From Mastigamoeba balamuthi (lineage: Eukaryota; Evosea; Mastigamoebida; Mastigamoebidae), in assembly GCA_902651635.1 (NCBI GenBank), contig CACRSC010000012.1, positions 100,060 to 164,059 on the forward strand: a stretch of DNA of 64,000 nucleotides, given 5' to 3'. Each line of letters begins with the position of its first letter. The stretch's first letter is position 1. The notes below the pieces were generated by a model. That model was not told where the DNA came from, searched no databases, and worked only from the letters and a program-made list of their open reading frames with translations. The position numbers and the translations under genes were made by a program. Below are positions 35,530 through 47,068 of the stretch, piece by piece.

Positions 35530-38500
35530 TCACGCGATGATGTTGCACTCGAGGCCCGCGCGGACAATGATGTCGCGGTACCGCTCGAGCTCCTCCCTCG
35601 CCGGGGGCTTCACGTCGGGGCCCATGGGGTACTCCTTGCCCAGCGACTTGTACTTGGCGCTCCCGAGCGCGTGGTACGGCAGCAGCCTCAGGCGCCTCGC
35701 GCCCGCGGCCTTGGCAATCGCGGCGATGCCGGTGATCTCCTCCTCGCACGCGTTGACGCCGGGGATCACAGGCACGCTCACGATGACGCGCTGGGCGCCG
35801 AGCGCCTTGACGACGTGCGCGAGGTTCGCGGCAGCGGTCGCGGCGCTGCCCGCGCCGTTGGCGGCGAGGACCGCGGGCGTGGCCGCCTTGAGGTCGAAGT
35901 ACACGAGCGACAGGCGCTCGACGGTCTTGCGGACGTCGTCCCAGCGCCACGCGCCGCTCGTCTCGACGGCCACGCGGATGCCGCGCTTGCGCAGCATCGC
36001 GACGATGGCGCCGGCAAAGTGCGGCTGCGAGAGAGGCTCGCCGCCGCTGAGCGTCACGCCGCCGTCGTCGCCGTAGAAGTGCGTGCGCTGCGTCAGCTGC
36101 GTGACGATCTCGCCGGCGGTCGTGTGGCGCGGGCGGCCGACGGTGGTCGGCGTGTCCTCGACGTCGGGCGACTGGCCCTCGGGGTTGCAGCACCAGCGGC
36201 AGCGCAGCGGGCAGCCCTTGAGGAACACGGTCGTGCGCACGCCGGGCCCGTCGTGCAGCGTGAAGTCCTGGACGTCGAACACGTTGCCCTCGACGGCCGC
36301 GAGCGCGCCGTCGGTGTCGTCGTCGCACTCCTCGTCGACGGCCTCGGTCGACTCGCCGCCGCCGAGCGTGTGCTCGGTGCGGGCGATGACCTCGTCCTGG
36401 ATCGACTTGGCGAGCTCGACAAAGTACGCGCTGAAGCCGGCGACGCGTACGATGAGGTCGCGGTAGTCCTTGGGGTTCGCCTGCGCGGCCCTCAGCGTCG
36501 CCCCGTCGACGACGTTGAACTGGATCTGGAACGCGCTCGAGCTCTTGAAGTACGCGGCGATGAGCGAGATCAGCTTGCGCGACCCCGAGGCGCCCCTCAG
36601 CGACGACGGGTGCAGCTTCATGTTGTGCAGCCCGCCGCGGATGCGCGTGTGGTCGATCTTGCTCGCGCTCATCAGCACGCTGAACGGCCCGCTGACGTCG
36701 GTGCCCGGGAACGGCGACGTCACGCCGTCGGCGAGCGTCTCGCCGCAGTGGCGGCCGTCGGGCGTCGCGAGGCAAGCGCGGCCGAACGGCGCGTGCGTGC
36801 TGATGGCGAGCATCGAGGGGTCGTAGGGCTTGCCGAGGAAGTTGAGCTGCGACTTGACGGCGTCGCAGTACGTGTTGAACAGGCGCACGAAGACCTGGTC
36901 GGCGCGGTCGTCGTCGTTGCCCCACTTGGGCGCGCTCAGCGCCAGCTCGCGCAGGCTCTCCTTGTCCTTCCAGTCCGAGAGCATCGCGTCGCGCAGGTCC
37001 TGCAGCGTGCACGCGTGCATGTCGTCGACGAGCGCGCGGGCGGCCGCGATCGAGTTGACGACGTTGACCATGCCGCTCGACAGCGTCGTCGGCGTGCAGT
37101 TGACGACGGCGCCGCCGTCGTCGAGCGAGACGCCCGTCTCGAGGCAGCACCGCGTCAGCGCCGCGTTGTAGACCATCGAGCACGTGATCTTGTGCGCGCT
37201 CATGACGTAGTTCCAGTACCTCTGCCAGTTCCTGATCGACTCCCTCAGGTGCGTCTCGAACGCCGCGATGAGCTCGTCGACCGTGTTGGGCACGGGCGTC
37301 GCGGTGAACTGCGTGCCCGTGCGCGGGTCGCGCCCGCCGTACATGGCGAGCTCGAAGACCTTGCAGAGGTTGATGAACCCGGGCTGGACGACGCCGTAGC
37401 TCATGCCGCCCAGCGACGGCTCGGTGCAGCCGCCCATCGACGCGTACTTGCGGATCGTCGACAGCGGGAGCCCCGTGGCCTGCAGCTCGTGCTGCGCGTA
37501 GCACTTGAAGTTGAACCACGCGGGGAACCCGCAGCCCGTCTTGACGCACTCGGCCGCGCGCATGAGGAACGCGTGCGACAGGCGCTCGTCGTACCAGATC
37601 GAGAGCGTCGGCTGCGTCGTGCGGCACGCGATGGCGCTGTCGAGCACGAGCATCGAGAGCTCGTTGTCCGCGGGCGAGCCGCTCTCGGTGAGCCCTCCGA
37701 GCATCATGTTCTGGAAGAGGTTCCCCGAGCCCAGGCCCTCCCACGCGAACGACGCCACGTACTCGATCTCGGTCATCTTGATGCGCAGGAACGCCAGCAG
37801 GTTGACGGCCTCTGCGCGCGTCAGGCGCCCGCTGCGCCAGTCGGGCTCGAAGAACGGCAGCATGTACTGGTCAAAGCGCCCCGGGCTGTACCCCAGGTAC
37901 GCGCCCTCGAGGTGGCCCGCGAGGTACAGCAGCCAGTACGCCTGCATCGCCTCGGGGAAGTCGCGCGGCGGCTGCGCGGGCGAGTGCTCGCAGCGCTCGG
38001 CGATGGCCAGCAGCCGCTCGCGGTCCGCAGGGTCCTGCGCCTCGGCCGCCATCCTGCGAGCCTCGGCGGCCCACCTGCGAGCCCACGCGACCGTCGCCCG
38101 CAGGACGCGGGCGGCTGCGCGCCAGAAGTGCAGGCGCTCGGCGCTGCTGCTGTCGGTGACCTCGGCGTTGCGGGCGAACTGGTCGCAGTCGTCGGCCAGC
38201 GCGTCGAGGCCGCGGCCCAGCGCCGTCTCGAAGTCGAGGATGCAGCGGCCCTCGGGGGCGGGGTCGTGCGCGGCCGTGTACAGCACAGCCTTCCAGCCCT
38301 TCTCGATGTACTCGGCCTGCGGGTACGTCTTCTTCCAGAACTGCATTTTCCTTACATCTTCAGAGAACAGAAGGAAAACAGTTTCTGCGACACCATACAG
38401 AAACAAGACCGTTCTCTTTGCCGACACCCACACCCAACACCCCCACCCTTACTTTTCGCGTGCCCTCTCTCTTCCAGAGGTGCAGTGACTCGGCGGTTGT

Positions 38501-39402
38501 CGTCACAGACAAAACAGGAAAAGAAATTGGCGAGAAACGAAGCGTAATCCCACAGGGGAGAGGTCCCCGAAACTGCCAACCGAAAGCGACCGAACTCCCG
38601 AGACCACCACGGGGCAGGAGGCCCTCCGAGGGTGTGTGTGGCGTGTCTGGGTGTGCCTGGTGTGTGCCGTGCCGTGCCGTGTGCTCCGTACGTCGTCAGA
38701 GACGGCCTGCATGCACTTGTCGCTCCAGTACTCGGCGCAGTCCTTGAGGGCGTCGACCTCGTCGCGCTTCAGCAGGAACTTCTTGCCGAACGTGACCCAC
38801 TCGCTGTCGTGGGCGCTGGCGAGCTGCTTGCCCTTGGCGATGCCGCCCCCGCTGCCGACCTGTGCGGGCAGAGAGCGAATTCGTTTCCCCCGTAGTGCGT
38901 GAGCATCAGAGGTGCCGACGCAGACAGTACCGAAAACAGCCCCCCGCAAAAAAAGCGCAACGGCCGAGCGACTGTACCTCGGTGACCGAGTCCTGCTCCT
39001 CCTGCTGCACCTTGGCGAGCTCCCTCAGGATGTACGTCGACGCGTAGCTGCGCGGTGCCAGCGATCCCGTCAGTAAGGGGAAATCTCTCGGCCACCGCAG
39101 GGGGGAAAAACTATGAGGGGCACGGAGTGGACTTCTCACTTGCAGTAGGGCACTGCACCGCGGACGAAGCGCGTCTTACGGCCGACGAGGAGCTCGCCGG
39201 GCAGGATGACGGGCGTCAGGCGCTCGAGAGCGCGCGCGTGGCACTCGGCGCGGCGCTCGATGGGGTGCGCCATGTTGAGCGTCGCCTTGTGCGCGTCGGT
39301 GTAGTGGCGCACGTACTCGGTGTCGATCACGAGCGGCGCCGAGAGGTACCGCTCCTTGGCCTCGGTGACCTCCTTCCTCAGAACCGACGCCGGGGAAGCC
39401 AT
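35530..39402 (-). CDS. Glycyl-radical enzyme fused to its radical-SAM activating enzyme
   Basis: Exons 39140-39402, 38978-39047, 38692-38859 and 35530-38340 (phases agree), 1103 residues. Residues 1 to about 830 form a PFL-type glycyl-radical barrel: the thiyl Cys is C472 with E474 in MGGCTEPSLGG, and the radical Gly is G802 in RVAGFSAYF. Residues from about 850 form a glycyl-radical activase: cluster Cys C877, C881 and C884 in GCPLRCRWCCNPEG, and the SAM-site motif GVTLSGGEPL. The activase has no extra ferredoxin-like Cys insert after NPE, so it is of compact PFL-AE type. GC[TVI]E-type enzymes include 4-hydroxyphenylacetate decarboxylase, dehydratases and C-C or C-N lyases; substrate cannot be read from sequence. 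I recall a report of p-cresol formation by such an enzyme in Mastigamoeba. No targeting peptide is evident. Likely bacterial origin, with introns gained mainly in the N-terminal part. Confidence 0.9.
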
Positions 39403-39674
39403 AGCTGGGTGGGTGGTGGGTGTCCCGGGTGCTCTTTTTATAATTTTGTGGTGACGCCTGTGCTCTCACTGCGGGCTTTTTCTGTGGTGCAGGAAGGAAA
39501 TCAGCGGAGAAAAACGCACAGTCAGTGTGGTGCAGTCGCGTTCTGTGCGCTCATTTCCCCATTTATCCCGTCACATCAAGAAGTAGTAAAGCAAGATCCC
39601 CCGGTGTCCTTTTCTCCGGTGCTGATCAGGGAGATTTCCCCAGTGACGTGGAGATTTTCCCCTCTCATCGCCGG

Positions 39675-40798
39675 TCACTCGCCCTTGCCGAAGAAGCGTA
39701 TCGAGGCGTAGCTCACCGACGAGTCCGCGGCCGTGCGCGCCCTGCTCGACTGGGCGTAGGCCGCCACCTCTCCCGTGAGCGCGCTGGCGGTGCCCCAGGC
39801 CCTGCGGACCGCGCAGACGGCGGCCAGTATGGCGTTGCGCCCGCAGATGGTGTTGCGGGTCTCGGCGATGTACGACTCGAACGCGGGCGCGTCCAGGGCC
39901 GCGGCCGCGCGGGCCCCGCGCGCGTCGAGCTCCGCGATGTAGTCCGCGGGCTCGCGGGTGGGGTCGTCGGCGCCGCGGGTGTACCCGAACCTGCGGCCCC
40001 AGTGGCAGAAGTCGCTGCTCACTGTGCACATTAGGTGCACTACCCGTTTAGTGTACGCCCGTGACGTTGCACCGGAGAAACATGGGGAAATCCCAGCAGT
40101 CAATTGAATATCCCAACAGCCCACCGAGAAACACAGCGAAGCGCATCAAAATGAGACCCCCCCCGGCTGCTGAGGGAGGGTGGGAACCTGCGATGGCGGT
40201 GCCCTCGTCGAGGAGGAACGGGGCGAGGGTCTCGCCGATGTGCTCGGCGTGCGAGATGGTGCAGGGCCCACCGACGATGACGGGCACGACCGTAGCACCT
40301 GGAGCGCACTGCGCCACAAACGGCATCTGCATCTCCAGGCTGTGCTCGGCGTCGTCCGACTCGACGTCCAGCTTGGCGTACAGCTTGGACGAGCGCAACC
40401 TGGCGATCGCCTCGGTGTCGACGTGCAGCTCCCCCAGCGGCGTCTGGAACGCCTGCGCAGCCACGGACACGAAATATCACGATATTTCTCCCCACCCTGA
40501 GATGTCGACGTACGTCGTAGGTCGTCACGGCGGCGCTCTCGATGTGCTCGACGTGGCTGGGGCCCAGCACGACCACGCGCTTGATGCCTGAGCACTGCGC
40601 GAGGGGCGCGTAGGAGGAGCCGGCCGTGGGCCCGCAGTAGCGGTAGCCCGCGTGCGGGGCGACGAGCATGCGGATGCGCCCAGCGCCAGCGGGCGCCGGC
40701 GGGGCGGCCTCCATCCACGACTTGAGCTGCGGGCGCAGCTCCGACGTGCTGCCAGGGTACCAGGACCCGGCATGCGACGCAATACGACTGCCACCCAT
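39675..40798 (-). CDS. MEMO1: MEMO1-family protein
   Basis: Member of the MEMO family (non-haem dioxygenase fold, copper/iron-binding; linked to cytoskeleton and redox control). Exons 40514-40798, 40188-40452 and 39675-40021, 298 residues, matching the family length. Landmarks: ASHAGSWYPG, APHAGYRYCGPTAGSSYA, VVVLGPSHVEH, EHSLEMQMPF, VSSDFCHWGRRFGY, NTICGRNAI and the YAQSS...DSSVSYAS C-terminus. The metal-site His and Cys residues of the family (HAGY, GPSH, SSDFCHWG) are kept. The start at 40798 places ASHAGSWY near the N-terminus as in homologues; an upstream ATG at 40861 is in frame. The second join rebuilds A-V-SSDF. Confidence 0.95.
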
Positions 40799-41139
40799 CT
40801 CCAGTGTCGTCTCTTTCGTTTCTGTCAGATTTGCCCCGCTGCTTTTCCGGTGCATCTTCATTCAGCGCTCAAACCGCCGAGTCACCGACCAAAAGCCCTC
40901 CGATATGACGCACAGCTCGACACAGTTCGTCGCATACAGTCAACTGCCACCAATACCGACGAGAATCCGACAAAAAGACACCAGAATTCGAAAAATCTGG
41001 CAGTTTTGGAAGCACTGACAAACGCCCAATGCGGCAGGACACACGCCGACTAGGATGGGGGGAAGATGCGGGAGCACAAAGGCAGAGCCTGTATATTGCG
41101 GGTGCTGCTTGCGGGCCCTGGCCACAGAGGGACGGGGGC

Positions 41140-41481
41140 CTACGACCAGCCGGCGGAGCTGGGGCCCGTGTAGGACATGGTCAGGCAGAGCGACGCGATG
41201 CTGAGCGACATGACGACGTTCTTCAGGTCGAGCTTGGACCAGCGCGCGGTGGAGATGCCGATGAGCGTGAAGAGCAGCGACTGGAAGGCGAAGGCGCGGT
41301 ACTTGAGGATCAGCGCCATCACCGCGCTGATCACGGCGAAGAGCTGGTACACGTCCAGGTCCTGGTCGGGCGCCTTCCACTCGATCTTGGCCACGCGGTT
41401 GGGCCTCTTGGGGCCCAGCACGGGCTTCGCCTGCTCCTGCTCCACCTCCATCGGCGCCGTCTCGACCGCCTCAGCCGCCAT
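41140..41481 (-). CDS. WDR83OS: Asterix (WDR83OS), PAT-complex subunit of the ER multipass translocon
   Basis: Small ER membrane protein that with CCDC47 forms the PAT complex, chaperoning multipass proteins at the ribosome-translocon. Single exon, 113 residues from Met 41481; an in-frame ATG at 41517 would add 12. Conserved features: RPNRVAKIEWKAP, then three membrane segments (about residues 50-67, 70-85 and 92-108) and the MSYTGPSSAGW tail, matching RPN...(Y)..MSY..NP..... of homologues. Divergent from UXT with about 205 bp between starts. Confidence 0.88.
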   Translation of the reverse strand: MAAEAVETAPMEVEQEQAKPVLGPKRPNRVAKIEWKAPDQDLDVYQLFAVISAVMALILKYRAFAFQSLLFTLIGISTARWSKLDLKNVVMSLSIASLCLTMSYTGPSSAGWS

Positions 41482-41494
41482 TGTGCCAGAGAAT

Positions 41495-41677
41495 GAAATA
41501 TCTCCCGATGAGGTCACAGAATATCTCGCGCTGAGACGCCCCTTCGGCGGCCATACGTTCGATTTCTCCCTGAAAATCCCACATCCTTGACATCATTTAT
41601 ATATTAAGGAACTGTCAAATGCTGGATTTGTCGCTGGATGTGAAGATATGTTGATGACATCAGACGAAATATCTCAC
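41495..41677. promoter_or_regulatory. Shared Asterix/UXT promoter with three GAAATATCTC-type boxes
   Basis: GAAATATCTCCC (41495-41506), GAATATCTCGCG (41519-41530) and GAAATATCTCAC (41666-41677) lie in the same orientation, the outer two within 20 nt of each start codon. A similar GGAATATCTG lies about 105 nt upstream of the Gln-rich gene (near 22690). Confidence 0.4.
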
Positions 41678-41686
41678 AGTTGTCGG

Positions 41687-42136
41687 ATGGAGGACGACTC
41701 GAGGCCGCTGCTGCGAGAGGAGGTGGAGAGGCGGGCCGCCGAGTACCGCGCGTTCATCGACGGCCAGCTCGCGCAGGACCTGGCGGCGCGCGTCGCCGAG
41801 CTGCGCGCGCTCGACGCCCAGGCGGCCTCGTACGACGACCTGCGCGCCAAGCTCGAGCAGCTGGGCGCCGCCCGCGACGTCGAGGCCCTCGTCGACCTCG
41901 GCGGCAGGTTCTACGCGCAGGCGCGGGTGCCCGACATGTCGCGGGTGTGCGTGCACGTGGGCCTGGGGTTCCACGTGGAGATGAGCAGGGACGAGGCCCT
42001 CGCCTTTGTCCCGCTCAAGGTCGCAGAGCTCGGCAGGCTCAGGGGCGCAGCCGCCCGCGCCGTCGCGCAGAGCAAGGCCACCCTGGCCACCGCCAACGAC
42101 GCCCTGGACCGCCTGCTGGACACGCTGAGGTCCTAG
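41687..42136 (+). CDS. UXT: UXT, prefoldin alpha-like subunit
   Basis: Alpha-type subunit of the R2TP/prefoldin-like (URI) co-chaperone complex; it acts in cytosol and nucleus. Single exon, 149 residues. The order is helix (YRAFIDGQLAQDLAAR...), beta hairpins with VDLGGRFYAQARVPDMSRV and VHVGLGFHVEMSRDEALAFV, then helix. This matches the UXT pattern VDLG.NFFV...VPDTSRI..ALG.GFFLE....EAL.FI. Start set at 41687 (MEDDSRPLL); an in-frame ATG at 41648 is possible. Confidence 0.9.
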   Translation: MEDDSRPLLREEVERRAAEYRAFIDGQLAQDLAARVAELRALDAQAASYDDLRAKLEQLGAARDVEALVDLGGRFYAQARVPDMSRVCVHVGLGFHVEMSRDEALAFVPLKVAELGRLRGAAARAVAQSKATLATANDALDRLLDTLRS

Positions 42137-42746
42137 GAACACAAACCACGGGATCTTAGTTCTGGAACGCTCTGCTGCCTGGGAAGACATGCAATACTGC
42201 CCCGTGTCGCAACAAGAACAAGAAAAGCGGAGCGAGAGCAACTGCCTGATAGGCGTACGACTCTCTCCAACTGGGCGTAATGCAATTCCCCCGACTACAT
42301 GCTTGTGTCTGCGCACGCCCGGGGCCGTAGACACCTACGACTGGCTCGCGCTGATCCGCCCTCTTCGGTCGGGTCGATGGTGTAGGGCGAGTGTGAGCTG
42401 CCAGGATGCTCCAACAGAGCAACCAAGCCCATTGGGGTAGCTTCAACTCTTGCATGAGCCGCATCACGCAGGCTAACCCATCGAACATGCTCGCAGCCAT
42501 TCAACATCGGAGGCAAGAGCCGCGGGAAAACAGACAACATCTCTCAGCTTCGAATCGCAAAACATCATCTCTTCCATCCCTCAGGACGCAACCGGGCGCA
42601 CACTGCCTCCCCGGTCGACCCCCTCGACCTACATCTGCACGTCGGCGGGTGAGTGACGCTTCGAGGGGAGCGCGTCTCGTCGCCTGAGGCAATTTATCTC
42701 CTCGGATGGGATGGCTCACCTGCCCGAGACGTGTCCGCCCACTCGT
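42137..42746. other. Intergenic, UXT to left end of transposon
   Basis: About 0.6 kb of moderately GC-rich DNA. Short open frames occur but none is convincing. Confidence 0.5.
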
Positions 42747-42924
42747 AACGGCAGCTATAATGAATTTCCTTTTGTCTCAAGAGTTTCCCACGGACAACCC
42801 GTAAAATGGAAAAAAAAAGACAAAAAGTCGCATTTAAAACACGAAAACACAGGCCTGTGACGCTCAGGCCCTCTGAAAAAAAAATTGAAACCCAAAAAAT
42901 GGAAAATGAAAAGCCAAAAACACG
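42747..42924 (+). repeat. Left terminal inverted repeat of the transposon
   Basis: 178 nt before the gap; matches the reverse complement of 50934-51111 almost perfectly (one A-run length difference). Confidence 0.95.
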
Positions 42925-43242
42925 NNNNNNNNNNNNNNNNNNNNNNNNNNNNNNNNNNNNNNNNNNNNNNNNNNNNNNNNNNNNNNNNNNNNNNNNNNNN
43001 NNNNNNNNNNNNNNNNNNNNNNNNNNNNNNNNNNNNNNNNNNNNNNNNNNNNNNNNNNNNNNNNNNNNNNNNNNNNNNNNNNNNNNNNNNNNNNNNNNNN
43101 NNNNNNNNNNNNNNNNNNNNNNNNNNNNNNNNNNNNNNNNNNNNNNNNNNNNNNNNNNNNNNNNNNNNNNNNNNNNNNNNNNNNNNNNNNNNNNNNNNNN
43201 NNNNNNNNNNNNNNNNNNNNNNNNNNNNNNNNNNNNNNNNNN
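42925..43242. other. Assembly gap (318 N)
   Basis: Run of N. It hides the 3' end of the minus-strand transposon gene and the inner part of the left terminal repeat. Confidence 1.
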
Positions 43243-46200
43243 AATTGGAGTTGCTGATGATACAGCTGAACGAACAAATGTAATGGAAGTGCCAGGGTAT
43301 GACGGACCCTGGGGTTCCTGGTGTTTGGCAGCAGGGGAGGTGGCAGCTGCAGCAGTGGCAGCGACACGAGGAGAGACAGAGGATTTCTTCTGAAACCTTA
43401 TCGAGCTGCTCGAGACGGCAGATGCAGTAGAGACAAGGACTGTGGACCACAGGAGAATGAGGAAGAACGAGAGTGTGAGACATAAGAAGGAAGAGAAGAA
43501 AAAAAGAGAACACGAACTCTCTGGAGCAGCGGAGGGCTGAGACGCTGGCAAGGAAGATGAAGAGGCAGAATCGGCAGGCTGGGAGAAACCTGCATATGAT
43601 TAGAAGAAAGAAAATGAGAATGGGAAAATACCTCCATCGAAGGTCTGGGGTTTGTAGACGAGGTTGCTGGTCAGACAGCCATTGTCAGAGGTCATGACTT
43701 CCTCCATGCCAGTGGGGGGGATGAATGCCTGGAAATATGTAAGATGAAGTAAGAGAAAAACAAGGAAGACAAACGCGAGACAAGTGATGGGATGCTGGTG
43801 GAGACGGAGCAGCTGGAGGAGATGACGGAGCAGCGTTCTCTGCAGACATGCTGGATTCGAAGGAATCACTGTCCCGCAACTGATTGAGGACACTCTGAGG
43901 AAGACGACATGGTTGGAAAGTAGGCTGGGCAGCAGTGACAGCTGGAGCAGCAGCAGCTGCCGGACGGTCATTGGCGGACGACCCCTCTGAGAATGAAGGA
44001 TCTGAGTCTAGGTAAAAAAGAGAAGATAATGTATGTAAGTACCCATTATCTGGGGCATGGAAGACTCTGCGTCCTGCAGGGAGGAAGGGACCCATTCATC
44101 GGTGTCTGGCTTCTTGAAGTTGATGAGGTTGATGTAGGACTCCGAGAACAAGTGGAGCAGCCTCAGGTTAACCTACGGGAAACAGTAAGAGAAAAAGCAA
44201 AGAACAGAATTAATCGTATGCAATAAAACATAAGTTTGACTTAATGATGTAAGGAAGAGAAAGAAGAGAAATACATAAAAGAACTTTTATCACATGCGAT
44301 AAGTAACAAGACCCAAGCACCATTGACAGGATGGCATTGGTGTCGTTGGCAGGCAGATTGCGCATCCTGTGGTAGCAAACCCTCAAGCGCAATGCCCAGC
44401 GGAGAGGAGCGAGGCCGAAAGGAGCTCTGATCTCGAGTAGACTGTGCTCGAAGCTGATCTCTGTCAGGTACCGATGCATTGGCTTGTCCCTGGTAAGCTT
44501 CAGCACGGTGATTGACATGAAGTGCAGCAGGTCGTGGACAGTCGTGTAGTCTATAGTCGGCTTCGAGCTTCCATGCAGCAGCTCCAGGGGATCGGACTTG
44601 AGCGCGAGGAAGGTCGACTTGAGCAAGGACGTGAACTTATCACGGGCCTTGCTCGAGAGGAAGTTGACGACGAGGTTGTAGTGTATATGCCTGTTGGGGG
44701 TCTGGTCCCACACATGTTCTCCCGTCAGAATCAGGGGAATGACTGCTGTTGGGAACCAGCGAGGTGCCATCCGGGACTTTGGATTCTGGGGGGGCAGAAA
44801 TGGCAGTGTCATCGGGAGCTTGTAGTCACATGGGTAAATGACAGCAACAACGCACGCTATGATAAAAGACTGTGAGTGATGCCGTGTGTATAATAATGTT
44901 GAGTACCAAGCGGATTGAGTTTCGGTATGTAGTCCCTCAGGTCATCAGGGGACTGCAGTGCGCTCATGTCGATGAGCATGATGTTGGGATGGAAGGACTT
45001 GTACAGCCCGTAACACTGTGTCCAGCAGTCTCGAAGGAAGAAGTTTGTGCAGCAGCGATCCATGCACCTGAAGAACTCCAAAGACACCTTCTTGTATACC
45101 TGCACGAAACAAAACAGAGAAACAGTCAATACTGAGGTACAGTGCTGCAGCTGTACCTTGGCAGGATATATGAGCTCGTTCCAGTTAACCATAACCGGCT
45201 TCTCAGACAGGATGGAGTTCTTCTCCATGTTCTTCGATGCTGCATTGATCTCCGATTCCTTGGTCAGCTTTCCCCACATGATGGCTGCTGTCACTGGCCC
45301 CATCGCGAGTTCGAAGTCCGAGGCAGGGCAGTCAACGTAGTCCAACAACCAACCGGAGCGCACTGCATTCTTCAGCACCCTGAGCTGTGTCTTTGAGAAT
45401 GAGCGCTGCTCCTTGTCGTCGGAGTCCAATGCCGAGATCAAGTCCTTGACCAGTGAGTAGATGTGGTACGAGTCTTGGATTGACTGGAACAGTTGGCGGC
45501 ACTGGTCACGAGTGAGCTTCTCAGTGGCAGCACGCCTGCAAATTAGTTAGTAGTAATTTTATTGCATGTGATAAAACCTTATGAAGCGCAGTATGTTGTC
45601 GACCGAGAGAGACCACAGGGTCGTCATTTCCAATGCACTGGAAGGAATCTTGTCAATTCCCTCGATCTTGCTTATCTTGTGGAACAGCTTCTGCATATCC
45701 TCTGGCTTCCAGGTCATCAGCTTGCTCACAATCAGTGCGACCTTCTTGCAGTTGTTCTGGGACTCGAAGAACTTGCTGAACAGCTGTAGCAAACACAGAT
45801 TGAGTTTAAGTGTCGGGCTAATAACAATAACACTCACCACTCCCTTGCTCTCGATCGCTGTGATGTTGAGCTCCGATGTCGCCTTGATCTTCTTGTTGTC
45901 CAGTGTGGACTCCTTCATCTTCTTCTGCTTCTCGCCTGCCTGCGCCTGCTTGACTCTGGCCTTCATGATGGACTCCTTGCTCACACTCAGTGCCGTGTCC
46001 CTCATGATGTCCAGGCTCCACTTGAGGTATGTGAAGAAGTGATCCTCGGCATGCCGGTGTGCTGAGGCCTGAAGTCCACGTGTAAGCATGTCCTGCTGCG
46101 ACTCTGTGAGCCCAACGTCAGCCAGAACGATCTCGACGATGACCTTGTCTCCCATTATCTTGCTCCTACATCATGTTAGTTTTATCGCATGTGATAAAAT

Positions 46201-47068
46201 GCTGTACTTACATTTCTGGCAACAGAGTGACCTCCCGCCTGGTGTTCCCGTCAATGCAGATGAGGGCGATGTTGTTGTACTCTGGTCCTGTCAGGTCCAC
46301 CACTGACGTTGGCCCATCGGTGTATGGCCTCGCTGCTTTGCGTAGGGCAGAGTGGTTTTCTTCTGACCTCTCGATGCAAACGATCCGCCCACTGAACCTC
46401 TGCCAGCCTCTCGAGGCTATCTCCTTCGACAACGTCCATACACGAGTTGCATCCGTGTCCCTCAAAAACCCTAAATTTCAGAGTTTTAGTGTTTTGTTAT
46501 ACAAATGTTTTAAAACACTGAAAAATGTCAATTTAGTCAATATTTTCGTGTAATTTATTTAATAAAACATGTTAATAACATAGAAATGACAGTATTTTAA
46601 TAATAAAATGCTATCCAAAAAGCATTGAAAAAAGTAGCATACTGGGTTGGAGCTGAGTCCAGCGCACAATGGCCCACATGAATGCTCCACCTTCCAGGAT
46701 TTTCGGAATGTTTCCGAGGCAGTGGTCAATCGAGATCTTGGGCAGCCCAAGCTGAGGAGTGATTCCTCTCACCTCTCCCTTGACCTCGATACCATCGTGC
46801 GGTATCTCCTTCGCTGTGCATTGTTAGAATGTGCAATTAGTAGGCATTACGTACTGCTTGTCTGCAGCATGTCGGGAAACAGGAGGAGCAGCAGTCTCTT
46901 GAGGTAGTTGTTCTCCATGTCGGTGATTTTCGCCTTGCTCTCCGTGACACTCTTTGCTGTTTCCAGCTTCCTGTCGTTCTTCCTTCTCTTCTGCTCATCT
47001 TTCTTCTTCTTCTTCTCCTCCTTCTTGTCCGTCGGCAAACAGAACATTGATGATGGCCTCCTTCCCAT
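43243..47068 (-). CDS. Transposon partner protein, 13 exons, unknown function (3' end in gap)
   Basis: Exons on the minus strand: 46855-47068, 46643-46813, 46212-46470, 45838-46165, 45578-45783, 45157-45535, 44907-45099, 44321-44856, 44043-44172, 43775-44007, 43632-43728, 43514-43589 and 43439 into the gap; the phases chain, with the last join ambiguous by one base. Introns are tiny (35-57 nt mostly; three are 74, 148 and 172). The product is over 900 residues: a Lys-rich N-terminus with a KKEEKKKKK run, a helical core without recognisable motifs, and a Ser/Pro/Ala-rich C-terminus. I do not recognise it. Its place opposite the transposase suggests an accessory mobility protein. Four introns contain the element's palindrome or a degenerate copy. 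Confidence 0.7.

Noticed and set aside
35405-38547. Very long open frames on both strands opposite the glycyl-radical enzyme (for example 779 and 1032 codons)
   Set aside because: They are GC-rich shadow frames of the enzyme, full of Arg/Ala low complexity and without motifs.
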